Assembly (NCBI GenBank): GCA_021018995.1
Contig: CM037584.1
Coordinates: forward strand, 47,381,811 to 47,445,810
Reading direction: 5' to 3'
Length of the DNA: 64,000 nt
DNA from: Chloranthus sessilifolius
Lineage: Eukaryota; Streptophyta; Magnoliopsida; Chloranthales; Chloranthaceae
The notes under the pieces were generated by a model. The model searched no databases. It saw only the letters and a list, made by a program, of their open reading frames with translations, and was not told the DNA's origin. Each line of letters begins with the position of its first letter. Position 1 is the first letter of the stretch. The position numbers and the translations under genes are program-made. Below, in pieces: positions 23,188 through 33,513 of this stretch.

Positions 23188-24300
23188 ATGTCCTGCTCAA
23201 ATTCGCTCGGATCGATCATCGAGATGTGTACCGAAGAGGAGCAAATGAGCGTCCTACACTTGTGTCATCTTTGGGCTGTATGCGGCCACTTCGGAGGACA
23301 GAAGACCGCCCAGAAAATCCTTCAAAGCGGATTCTACTGGCCCTCCATCTTTCGTGACGCTGCACAATTTTGCAAGGAATGCCGACGATGTCAACAGCTT
23401 GGCAATATTTCCAAACGGAATATGATGCCCTTAATCCAATTCGATTGTTGAAATTTTTATGTTTGGGGATTGACTTTATGGGTCCTTTTCCCCATCCTTT
23501 GGGTTTTCATATATTCTAGTGGTCATGATTATGTCTCAAATGGATAGAAGCTGTGGCAACCCGATCGAATGATCATAAGGTTGTGGTCAAATTCCTCAGA
23601 GAAAATGTGTTTAACCGATTCGGATCCCAAGAGCAATCATCAGCGATGGCCATTCGCATTTTGTAATAACCATTTTGCCACCTTAATGAAGAAGCACGTC
23701 ACTCACAAAGTTGTTAATACCAGTACCATCCACGAACTAGCGTCGGTGGAAGTGTCTAATCGGAAATTGCGAATTCTAGAAAAAAAATTCAACGGATAGA
23801 AAAGATTGGTCAAACCGGCTCTCGAGGCTCAGGCCTATCGGACCGCATTCAAGACTCCGATTGGAATGTCTCCGCTTTGAATTGTTTACGGAAAGCTTGC
23901 CATCTTCTGTCGAATTGGAGCATAAAGCACTCGGCGATAAAAGATTTAATTGACATGCAAGCAAAGTGTCGATCGCCGATTGCAATTGAATGAATTGGAG
24001 GAATTACGCTCTACGGCGTATGAGAATTAGATGTACAAGGAAAGGTACAAAAAGTCGCATGATGCGTCCATTTCTAAAAGAATTTCACGTTGGCCAAAAG
24101 TTTGGTTATTCAATTCCATCAAGCTCCACCCGGGAAAATTAAAATCTCGATGGGAAGGCCCATTTCAGGTAGTGTCCATGAGTGCGCATGGTGCCATTGA
24201 AATTCGGAGCCTTGCTGACAATCGCATTTGTAAAGTTAATGGGTAAAGACTCAAACCAATGTTTGAGCCGATCACCCAGTTTAAGATTGAGGCGATGCAC
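23188..24300 (+). pseudogene. Integrase remnant of the Athila-like pol
   Basis: The H2C2 zinc module is visible in 23188-23451 (GHFGGQKTAQKILQSGFYWP, FCKECRRCQQLGNISKRN). Fragments of the core follow: DFMGPFP, WIEAVATR-like, HKVVVKFL and VEVSNRKLRILEKK. The C-terminal part is GKLKSRWEGPFQVVSMSAHG and RLKPMF (24130-24260). Multiple frameshifts break it. Confidence 0.85.
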
Positions 24301-24482
24301 CTCCGTGATCCACGAGGATTGATCCAAAGGTCATTTTCGACATGTAAACTCGGCCTTCACAGGAGGCACCCATTTGTTTTATTTATTTTTTCTATGTGTG
24401 TCTTTCCATGTTTGTTGTTCTTTTTAGTTTAGTTTTATTTTTCGAGAAACAAAAAAAAAAAAAAAAAAAAGAGAGTCCACAG

Positions 24483-24895
24483 TCAATCGATTGACTGTGA
24501 TTCCTCAATCGATTGAGCTTCATCATCATTTTTCAGTCTTTTGTCTCAATCGATTGAGAAATTGGCCTCAATCGATTGACATTTTAAGAGTTTGTGCATT
24601 TGTGTTGGAATTTGGACAGCCACCCGACAACTCTTGTCATGGCAGCTGACTTCTTGGGTTGGGCATTGACTCCCATTACACTTGGTTTTCCTTGGCCCTT
24701 TAATGCCTTACGTTTCCAAGGACACCAACCGGCGCTATTTTATTCTCACAACTATTCCTCAATCGATTGACACCTTAGTGTCAATCGATTGACCTTCAAT
24801 AGTGGAGTAATGGCAAGAGCCACGTCTCCCAGGCAGTGCCAAGTTGCCGCTTCCACCTCGCGACGTGGGAAGTCCATGCATCCTCAATCGATTGA
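24483..24895 (+). repeat. Palindrome-pair cluster between pol and accessory ORF1
   Basis: Pairs of TCAATCGATTGA start at 24483/24505, 24546/24568 and 24759/24781, each spaced 22 bp, plus a single site at 24884. The cluster stops about 100 bp before the ATG at 24997. Confidence 0.9.
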
Positions 24896-24996
24896 GGCTC
24901 ACTCTATATATGTGGTACTCCCCACCCGTGGAGTCCTCATTCGAAATCCAGCCAACTTGTCACGCCGATATCTTTGCTCCTCCTTGTTTTGATCAA

Positions 24997-25995
24997 ATGG
25001 CTGCCCTTATCCGACCACCGCGCCCAGCCAATGATCCGATGCGCATCCCTAATGAGCATTATATCGATCGCCAATTCCAAACGGAAAATTTCTTCGACTT
25101 GGTGAAATACCGGAACATCGCGGAATACGCACGGTCGATCGAATTCATCGAGGCCCTCCGCTTGGAAATGCTGCTGACCCCACCACCCATCGATGTAGCC
25201 CCGCGCATCATTCGGCTATTCTATCAAAAGATGGTGTCGGAGCCCGAGACCCTCTCCCCAACCGGCTTGCCGTTCATCACCATCGAGATCGATAACTGGC
25301 AATATAACCTCCATGCCGCTGATCTCGCCCGTGCTTTTAATTTCTACGAGGCTCGTCCCGTGAACCACCACCTTCCTCCGGCTATCGAGCGTAGCCAAGA
25401 TGATATGATCAACGATATGTGTGGTGGTCGTCGTGGGACCGGTCAGGCCACAAAGCGCGCTGTGTTGCCCATGGATATCCTCTTTTGGGATATCGTTATG
25501 GCCAATAACCTTCTGCCACATGGCACAAAGTCCGAGAGGACTTTGGGTCGGGTGAAGGCGCTCTACGCGGCACACACCAATACTTGGTTTGATGCGCCTG
25601 GGTTGATGCTCGCGGAGATGTACCGCTGCCATAGTGATATCGCCGGCGCCGCCGTACCCGCCAAGCGTGCTGCGATTCTCCTACACTTCCCACACTATGT
25701 GATGCACATTCTGGATCACCTTGGCTGCCCCATCTATGACGATGAGGTGATGGGTGACATGCAATTTTATCAATATGGTGTGAATGTTTGGGTCAAGAGT
25801 ATCAAGGCGATCATCCGCGCGCAATCGGCCCCGGTTGAGGATGCACCTCCACCTGCCCGTCCAAACCCCGCACAGCGCCAACGTGGCGGTGTTAGGCGAC
25901 CTCGTCCTGAAGAGGTCCCCGATTTTGATCTTGTCGGTAATGCTCGCCTCGAGGCGCGAATGGACGGGCTGAATGCACGGCTCGGTGGTGGATAG
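24997..25995 (+). CDS. Accessory ORF1 of the Athila-like element (putative plant transposon protein type)
   Basis: An intact 332-codon frame lies in the position of the extra 3' ORF of Athila elements. I start it at MAALIRPPRPAND (24997) because the upstream in-frame part overlaps the palindrome cluster; the frame is open back to 24844. It resembles the family annotated as putative plant transposon protein: an N-terminal FDLVKYRNIAEYARSIEFIE block, a central IVMANNLLPHGTKSERTLGRVKALY block and a following LAEMYR...AAILLHFPHYVMHIL block. The C-terminus is proline/arginine-rich (PPPARPNPAQRQRGGVRRPR). No signal peptide or clear transmembrane segment is seen, so an env function is not supported. 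It is GC-richer than its surroundings and free of stops, unlike gag-pol. Function unknown. Confidence 0.75.
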   Translation: MAALIRPPRPANDPMRIPNEHYIDRQFQTENFFDLVKYRNIAEYARSIEFIEALRLEMLLTPPPIDVAPRIIRLFYQKMVSEPETLSPTGLPFITIEIDNWQYNLHAADLARAFNFYEARPVNHHLPPAIERSQDDMINDMCGGRRGTGQATKRAVLPMDILFWDIVMANNLLPHGTKSERTLGRVKALYAAHTNTWFDAPGLMLAEMYRCHSDIAGAAVPAKRAAILLHFPHYVMHILDHLGCPIYDDEVMGDMQFYQYGVNVWVKSIKAIIRAQSAPVEDAPPPARPNPAQRQRGGVRRPRPEEVPDFDLVGNARLEARMDGLNARLGGG

Positions 25996-26277
25996 GCGGT
26001 CCCGATTTCAAACCGCTCTCCTTATGCGGATGGTTTCATGAAGTCATTCCCGGTCGTCGACCATTTCATCGACGCGAGCGCAATGAACGAGAGCGTGAAC
26101 CAATATGAGGATGATGATGATGTCTACTGATTGTCTTGTTTTGTTTTGTTTTGGAGTTTTTCTGTTTTGTGTTTATTTTGTTTTTTGTTTGATATGTCGG
26201 ATCAGTGTATGCATGCAAGCATCAATGATAACATTTTCTTTGTTTTGGCATATTTGTGGTTGGTTTCGAGCTCTCAG

Positions 26278-26611
26278 TCAATCGATTGAGATCTCTCTCT
26301 CAATCGATTGAGCTCCCTCATGCTCCCCTATATTTTCCTCAGTCAATCGATTGAGAATTCTGTCTCAATCGATTGACTGATGCACCTAAATTTGGAAAGT
26401 CCTGATTTTGACCTTTATTTTTACTATGGTATATCAATCGAATGACATTTAGGTGCCAATCGATTGAAACTTGCTTGGTCAACCAGTCACCCCTGCTGGA
26501 ATAGGAAAGTTTCTCCAAATATTTGATTTGGAGAACGGATTTAATTTGCCACCACCCCATATCTTTGCCCTCTCCTGTCAATCGATTGACACCAACATGT
26601 CAATCGATTGA
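26278..26611 (+). repeat. Palindrome-pair cluster between accessory ORF1 and ORF2
   Basis: Pairs start at 26278/26300, 26343/26365, 26434/26456 and 26578/26600, all spaced 22 bp. The second extends to a 16-bp inverted repeat (CAGTCAATCGATTGAG and its complement) with a 7-8 nt loop. Confidence 0.9.
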
Positions 26612-26757
26612 TCATTTTTCTAAAATTCTTCATGCAACATCGTCCGAAATTTCTTTCTTTAGAGTGTCCTTCTTTTAGGAACTTTTCAGCTATTTAGGGC
26701 ACTTGCTGGGTCCTCCTCTTAGTCCCAATTTTCAGTATCCGTCCCCACCTTGTCGCC

Positions 26758-27045
26758 ATGTCTTCCTTCCGTCCTCGTACTCGAGCCGCAGTCCAACAGT
26801 TAATGGAGCCCGCACGCAAACGTGCCCGATACAACGCTCCACCGCCACCATTCGATTGGTCCACCCATGCCATCCTCCACCTTGATGAAGAATCTGTTTC
26901 ATCACCCGTACTCACCACCCCTACCCCACCCTTATCACCACCTCGGGCACCAATCCCACCCGTCGGCGCGGTTGGAATTTCTGAAGAAATGTGGCGCTAC
27001 GCTTTTCCGAAGCCGCGGGGCGGAATTTCTACCATGGAGGACTAG
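26758..27045 (+). CDS. Accessory ORF2 of the Athila-like element, small proline-rich protein
   Basis: A 95-codon frame starts MSSFRPRTRAAVQQLMEPAR. It has a basic patch PARKRARY that could act as a nuclear-localisation signal, a proline-rich middle (TPTPPLSPPRAPIPPV) and ends GGISTMED. It follows a palindrome cluster just as ORF1 does and is GC-rich like ORF1. I do not recognise a family. It could be a small accessory protein or the displaced 3' exon of ORF1. The intact frame and matching composition favour a real reading frame, but the short length leaves doubt. Confidence 0.5.
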   Translation: MSSFRPRTRAAVQQLMEPARKRARYNAPPPPFDWSTHAILHLDEESVSSPVLTTPTPPLSPPRAPIPPVGAVGISEEMWRYAFPKPRGGISTMED

Positions 27046-29276
27046 AGGATTTGTTTTCGGTTTTTAGGATCTAATTTTACATGTCTTTAGGGTAGGGTTG
27101 TTTTTTTTATGTTTTCGTTGTTTCGGTTCGGTTTGTTTTTTATTTTCGTTTTGGTTACGTTTGTTTAGTTTTGCGTCACGTTAAATTTTGCTTTAGTTTG
27201 TAATAATTTTCTTTTTAATAAAAATTTAGTTTCGTATTTGTGTTTTTCTCTCTTTCACTTGCTCGGTTGTTTTGTCCTTTGATTGCATAGAACGGGTTTG
27301 GGGGAGGCCTTCTTCCCTTTCTCCGCATCTTCACCAATGAGGACATTGGCCAGTTCAGGTTTGGGGGGGTAATTGGTTGTTTTCTGAAAAAAAATAAATA
27401 AATAAATAAAAAATAACTTTTTAGCAGTTCTCGGATTTTTGAATGCGTATCAGTCAATCGATTGAGACTACTGTCTCACTCGATCAACTGATAAACATAA
27501 AAGGGTATAAGAATTTGTGGCTCAGTCAATCGATTGAGTCCAATCTGTCAATCGATTGAGAATTTGGTCTCAATCAATTGACTGATGGTTGGCAAATGCT
27601 ATAATTTAATTGATTATTCATATTTTTGAGCATGAAGATTCTTCCTGAATTTCTTTAAACAAAGCTATCATACCATGGTTATTTTATGAGTGCCCATAAG
27701 GTGTAGATATTGAACATTAATGATCATGAATCATGCTTAAAAATAATTGTTTTCATCACTCGCTTTCAATCTCAAAATCGGAGGATTAAGTGTGTAACAT
27801 GGAATCTTAAAGATCACAAAGAAAGACTAAAACCTTGAAAGTTTTTGAAACACTTGTCCTCATTCTTGATGAGTGCTGAAATAAATTCGGAGTATTCTTG
27901 AAATTCTTGTTCCAATTGTTAAATCTCATTCCGGTTACTTTGATTTGTGATTTTATGTGTGTTATAACATTACACTAGAAATCATTGTGTACTAACTCAA
28001 GGCAAATAGGCGTATTTTACCATCATGAAAGGAAATGATCTAAGGCCATCATTGGTTCGTCTGTGCTTAAAATGTCCCACCTCATAAATTTATCCTTCTA
28101 GTACACCTTTGAGCTTATTGGAAAATTTACCTTTATACATTCTTTGTTAAGCTGCAATAACCTTTAACCCCTTACCGCTTCTGAAAATTCAGCTTGCCCT
28201 TACTTATTTCTGAGAAATTAGGAACAAGGGATGAAAATGAGTGAAAAGAGAGTAAGTGGGGATTATATGTGTTGTAGTGTGTACTGAAAAAAAAAAAGGG
28301 AAAAAGGAAATTGTAAAAACAATGAACAATATGAGGTGCTTCACGAAAAAAAAAATATATATATATATATTGAGAAGAATGGTGAGAGACTAGAAAAGAA
28401 AAAGAATAGAAATACAAAATCAGAAATTGTTTCTTTTCCAATTTCTCAGAAATTTTTGAATCCATCTTTTCCTTTCTTTTCTTAACCTTAACCCGAGCCC
28501 CATTACAACCTTAGAAAAGACCTTTTTGATCCAATCATGAGTGATGAAATGCCTTGTGGAGAGTAAGTACATAATTGTCTATGGTGCTTGATATATGCAT
28601 GCTTAAAATACAGATATCTTTCTTAATGAGATTTCCCTTATAATTCTTTGATACACCGTCTTTCTTTAAAACTTGTGAGATTTTCTTCTAATTGTGTTGC
28701 AATTCCATCTCACACATGAAAAAAAAAAAAAAAAAAACTGCAATTCCATCTCACCATGAAAAAAAATTTTGTATACCCATGGGCACCACGTTCCCAGTGG
28801 GGAGTGATTTCATTCTGAGTGTATACCCATGGTGAGGATTGGAGTCTAGACATGTGATCTAAAAGTTCCAGTTTAAGCTTTTCCTCTGATATAAGAACTT
28901 TGGGCAGTGATGATCTCATGACATTGAGGCATGAAATATGAACATTAGAAGACAATGGTCTGAACTGAATGTGGCATAAATGGAATGAACATGGTTAGAT
29001 GTATTCTAAAAAGATTTTTCAGGGGCATCTAATTGCTAAAGGACATGATTAATCAATTCTGAAATTCCGATAGCCTTGAAGTTTGTAGGTACCTTCACTG
29101 AAAACCTTCAGGAGACACAACTCCTCCACTAGGGATCACCTAGGGGTTTAAAGGCTTGTTGCACGTGCTAAGTGCAATCGTGTTCCCTACGAAAGTGGCA
29201 TTTAAATTTTAGGATGTCAGTTTTATTTTACTTTATATATTTATCATTCTCTTTGCTCGAGGACTAGCAAAGTGTA
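27046..29276 (+). other. 3' non-coding region of the Athila-like element
   Basis: AT-rich DNA with T-rich tracts, a TA run (28356-28369) and A tracts (28708-28737). Two G-rich tracts, GGTTTGGGGGAGG (27294) and GGTTTGGGGGGG (27358), resemble extra polypurine tracts. A palindrome group occurs at 27454-27581. No open frame is convincing. Confidence 0.7.
27454..27581 (+). repeat. Palindrome group after accessory ORF2
   Basis: Sites start at 27454/27476 (the second degenerate) and at 27526/27548/27570, a triplet with two consecutive 22-bp steps. Confidence 0.85.
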
Positions 29277-29288
29277 AGTTTGGGGGTG
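29277..29288 (+). other. Polypurine tract of the Athila-like element
   Basis: AGTTTGGGGGTG directly precedes the 3' LTR. This is the usual form of the plus-strand primer in Athila-type elements. Confidence 0.8.
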
Positions 29289-30721
29289 TGATCGGTGCTG
29301 AAATATGACTATATTTCATACCTTAAACCCTACACTTAGCAGTTCGATGAAAGTATTTGATGGCAGTTGTGAAGTTTTGATGTTAACAGGTGTTCCTAAA
29401 CCTTGGATCTTCCAAGTGCATAAAAGAAAGAAATTAGAGGTTACAAAAGAACTATGGACAAAAAGGTTTAAAGAAGCACTGAAATCTGTGAAGGGAATCA
29501 AACTCCATCAAGGGAAAGAAAGATATTGAACCCCGCGAAGCGCATAAAATCTAACCCAGCGAGCACCTGAGTTCTTAAAGTACAATCAACCTCGCGACAA
29601 GGAAAGTCTCCTTATCCAGTCAACCACGCGAAGAGCAGAAAACCAACCTAGCGACTGTTGCTGCTGAGGGCATATTGGAGATTTCACCAAAAAAGGCATT
29701 TACTTCCAACTAGTGTCAATCGATTGAGACATGAATTTCAATCGATTGAGACAAAAAGGCAAAAGTGTCTTAAAGGAGGTTAAATTCAAAGTTCAATCGA
29801 TTGAGATCTAAGCCTCAATCGATTGAGGCAATTATTCAAAGTTCAATCGATTGAGATCTAAGCCTCAATCGATTGAGGCAATTAGGGTTAGGTTGAATCG
29901 GCTATTATAAATAAGAGGCCCACAGCTTTGTAAGGGGGAGGGGTTTTTATTCTGAGAAAATTTGTGTAATAATTTGTCAAGAGAGACTTTTGTAGAGGGT
30001 TTTCTTAGAGTAATAAAATTGTGTTGAGATTTTCCGAGAACATATTTTATTTTACACCTTCTTTGCTCTTTAATTTGGGAATGGTTTTGAATGAAATTGA
30101 AGATCTTGCACCAAGGATGAGAGGCTAAAGGCTGTAGATCAAGGAGGATGCGATCCCCAGATAAGTACCCATATTTTATGTTTAATGCCATAGTTTGATA
30201 ATTTCATCATCAAATCGTTTTTCTCAAAGTGTAGTGATCATGTTTTTATTGTTTTGATCTAAAATACCATGAGATACGCTATGCTTTTCACATGATTCAT
30301 ACCGGGATTAAATTTGAGTCATTGTTTTTAGATAGGGTATGCCGGGTTAATGATCATGCTTAATTACTAGTCATGTTTCTCTTAGAATGATGGTGTGTTT
30401 GATGTTAATAAAATTGTGGGTTTAAAAATAGAAAAGGGTATAAATCTGGGGTAGCAAATTCCTTGATCTTGTTTTTAAAATTTGTTCTTAGATTTCTCAT
30501 TACATAATTTTTAGATTAATTTATTTTCTTTCTTGCAATTAGAAAAGTGTTAATTTTTGGTAAAAATTAAATCTGCCCCTTGGTACTTCCTCGGGGATAT
30601 TTTCTAAATCTCTAGGAAGAATTGATTAAAATTTCAGATTTCCCTGTGAGTTCGACACCCTTGTTCTTGCCTTACTAGAACAGATCTTGTACACTTGCAA
30701 GGGTTTATTTAAAATCGATCA
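29289..30721 (+). repeat. 3' LTR of the Athila-like element
   Basis: It is 1433 bp with the same termini as the 5' LTR. Palindrome pairs are at 29716/29738, 29793/29815 and 29843/29865. It is slightly longer than the 5' LTR owing to differences at about 30555-30685. Confidence 0.92.
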
Positions 30722-30726
30722 GTAGC

Positions 30727-33192
30727 CGACGTCCTGATCTTCATAAGGCGCTTCCGGTACAACTGCCTCCACATTATCAAAGGTTGAAAGATCTGTGTTC
30801 TCACCTACACCAATTAGATTTCATGGGATGAGTTTACTTAGTCGCGTAAACTCAATGGGTTGCATAATCGATTCACCCTAACTTACCTAAGTGATCGTAT
30901 GTACAATCGCTTGAGTTGCAGTAATTTTTGAAGATAAAATCAAGTATTTTTATATGATGACAAAAATATCCATAATCTCATAACTTATCATTTTAAAACT
31001 GAAAAACTATATCGTAGCAAAAAATGTATATGATACACCTACTTTTTATTTATTTTTCTATATGTCTTCTCAACTTATCATACGTGACATATCTAAAATT
31101 TTATCATTGCTTCATACGCCTAAACAACATACTGCACATCTTACTTATCTTACGTAAATGTCTTGTGCCAAGGACATTGTTCGAGCCTACCACCGAGGTC
31201 CACGTGTAAATAATCACCTAACTTTCATAACATAATATATAACATAAACCACCATCCAGTCAGATGAAGTTACACGTATCAGTACAACATGTTTCTTTAA
31301 GTCGAAACCTCCAATGTTCACTTAATTCGAGATAAAGTTAAACGTATTGTCCTTAAGACCCGTCTTAACTGCAGACGTTAGACCCTTACGGTGGCTTGTA
31401 AGGTATGACACATGTAGAAATTAGTTCGTGTTCAACTGGCCTTCACAACATGTCTTATCATATCATTATTCGATTCTGAACTTAAGACCCCGCCCCGATT
31501 TCATTATTGACATGGGTTTAAGTCTTCACTTCCTTATCGTATCTGTATCTTAATATATTCATTTATCATCTTATTCTTATAACTTAATTAGAGTGAGCCA
31601 CTGTGTGATAGGCTTTACTAAATCACGTTTTCTAATGGACGAGTTCCGTAGTAATCTAGATGTACTTCGTATGACAGCCTATACTCCCATAGAGGTGTTG
31701 TATCCGTACATGGATGCCAACATTCAAAGTTCTATGTGACCGTGAAAATTTTTTTACTGTAGCAAAGGCTTATGTCATGTGTCATATCTTATCTCTTATC
31801 TTATTATGCGTATGCCCTATCGTAATTTTCTATGTGATGAATGTCATATGATAAAAATGAAATATATATAATAATTATTATTATTGCCAGCACCCTAAGC
31901 ATTTTGTGAACATAATAAAATCAATCTGAAGCATAGAACATGAACCATTGATTGTAATCGAAGCATAAGAAATACTTCAAATTCTTTGAGGTAGTCGTGT
32001 CTATATAACTTATAGAACGGTAAAGCGATTAGACTTGTTTCGATCCCTAAAGAGAAACACGTATCCTTAGAATGACTGTAAGAGTCTTAAAAGAGGTAAC
32101 AAATATTCTTATTGTGTCTGAAAGGTCTAAAAACTATAAGATCGAGTCCTGATTCACTTAAATCAGATGTCCCCGTGAAAAGATCTCAAAGATTGAATTA
32201 TAACGAAACATAGTTCGGAACTGTCAATCTCGACTGGTCGAACTTTATCTTGTCATGTCAGGATTAGAGAAGAAGATAGAAGAGAAATAGAATTCGGCAA
32301 GTTGAATTTACATTTCGACCAGTCGTGTTTCCAAAACAAAGAGCAACTCAAACTGATATAAACTAGACTGGTTGAATTTGGTTTTCGACGGGTCGAGTTT
32401 TCTGAGAATCCATCTCGATTGGTCGAAAATGGATTTCGACCGATCGAGGTCATAAGAGAAAGTTCTGAAGGAAATCATAACTCGACTAGTCGAATTTACA
32501 TTTCGACCAGTCGAGATCAAAATGAAAATTTGGAAAAAGGCAAACTCGACTGGTCGAATTTGGATTTCGATCGGTCGAGTTTCCAAGCAAAAAGCAAAAC
32601 TTTAATATATCAACTCGAGTAGTCGAATCTAATTTCGACCGGTCGAGTTATCCAAACAAAGGACTGAAGAGGCTTTATACAAACTCGATTGGTCGAAAAT
32701 GAATCTCGAACGGTCGAGTTTGAAGTTTCAGGCACAGGTTGAGTTTCCTGCGCAGGCTGAGATTTCATTCTTCCTCGATTGATTTCTAGGGTTGATTTAG
32801 GGTTTCCTTTTAATATAAAAAAATTGAATAATTTAAGATGGATTGAGAGGCACCCACCTGTTGAAGCGTGAACCGTGATTTTCGCGGCGATTTGGGTTGA
32901 CGGAGATTGGATTCGGAGCGTCAATTTGTTCGAGTCTTTTTGCAAAAAATATCGTCTCACGACTGAATCTGCACAGCGATGAGGATCCTCGATGGGAGGT
33001 GATTGGGCTTCAGAAAAGGATGTTCGGGTTGCCATTAAGATGGTGGTCCGAACTCGAAGTAATGTTCGACCGAGAATCTCGCTTGAGGATGAGATGGTGG
33101 TGCACAGTGATTGTGCTTTTGCAGAGAAGAGAGAACAAGAGAAAGTGATGGCTGTGAGAGGGAATAAAGTAGAAAGTAGAGCATTATATTTA
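30727..33192 (+). mobile_element. Long LTR (copy 1), part 2 of 3
   Basis: It is colinear with the inverted copy at 39066-43230: for example, the stretch around 31660-31740 (GTACTTCGTATGACAG, TACTCCCATAGAGGTGTTG) matches the complement of 42060-42120. A short repeat flanks the Athila insertion point (16263-16330 resembles 30727-30790). It contains the TCGACYGGTCGA array (32230-32717). No coding frame is supported. Confidence 0.7.
32230..32717. repeat. Array of paired TCGACYGGTCGA palindromes
   Basis: Seven pairs of imperfect 12-bp palindromes start at about 32294/32315, 32364/32385, 32415/32436, 32482/32503, 32546/32567, 32615/32635 and 32685/32706, spaced 20-21 bp, plus a first single site at 32230. 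Pairs recur every 50-70 bp. Each pair can form a hairpin with ACTCGAC and GTCGAGT arms. Confidence 0.85.
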
Positions 33193-33513
33193 GGTTTTTT
33201 TGCAAATAACCCCCTGAGTTATGTTGATATTACAAATAGCCCCCTCAGTTATAGCTATTTGCTTTAAACCCCCTGAGTTAGCATTTTGGTGTTTATAAAA
33301 CATCATCTTTAACGGATGCTACTTTAAATGGTTAACTAGCCGTTAAAGAATAGCCTAAATGCCATATTTATCCTTTTTTAAATTAAATTACTAAATTGCC
33401 ACCCCACCCTCTACACGTGGTAAGAGTAATTTTAAATCCACTCCTCCACTTACAAAAAAGAATAGTTTTAAATCCACCTACCAAATATTTGAGTTCACCC
33501 ACGCTGAAAAACA

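Larger units (their letters stand above)
16331..30721 (+). mobile_element. Athila-like Ty3/gypsy retrotransposon, 14.4 kb, complete ends, gag-pol broken
   Basis: LTRs are 16331-17750 and 29289-30721, both TGATCG to CGATCA, with a perfect 5-bp target duplication GTAGC (16326-16330 and 30722-30726). In order it holds a long leader, gag, protease, RT, RNase H and integrase remnants (18687-24300), accessory ORF1 (24997-25995), accessory ORF2 (26758-27045), a long 3' non-coding part and a G-rich polypurine tract. gag-pol is broken by many frameshifts and stops. The RT and integrase blocks and the 3' accessory ORF position match the Athila lineage. Paired 12-bp palindromes mark all non-coding parts. 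Confidence 0.92.

Noticed and set aside
25216-25632. 138-codon minus-strand frame
   Set aside because: It is the antisense shadow of accessory ORF1.
24844-25995. Envelope-like protein in the Athila-like element
   Set aside because: Position fits the Athila third ORF, but no signal peptide or membrane anchor is visible and the sequence resembles the putative plant transposon protein family.
16758-27581. CRISPR-like array
   Set aside because: Repeats of 12 bp with fixed spacing look superficially similar, but they are palindromic, paired, widely dispersed, in a plant retrotransposon and without cas genes.
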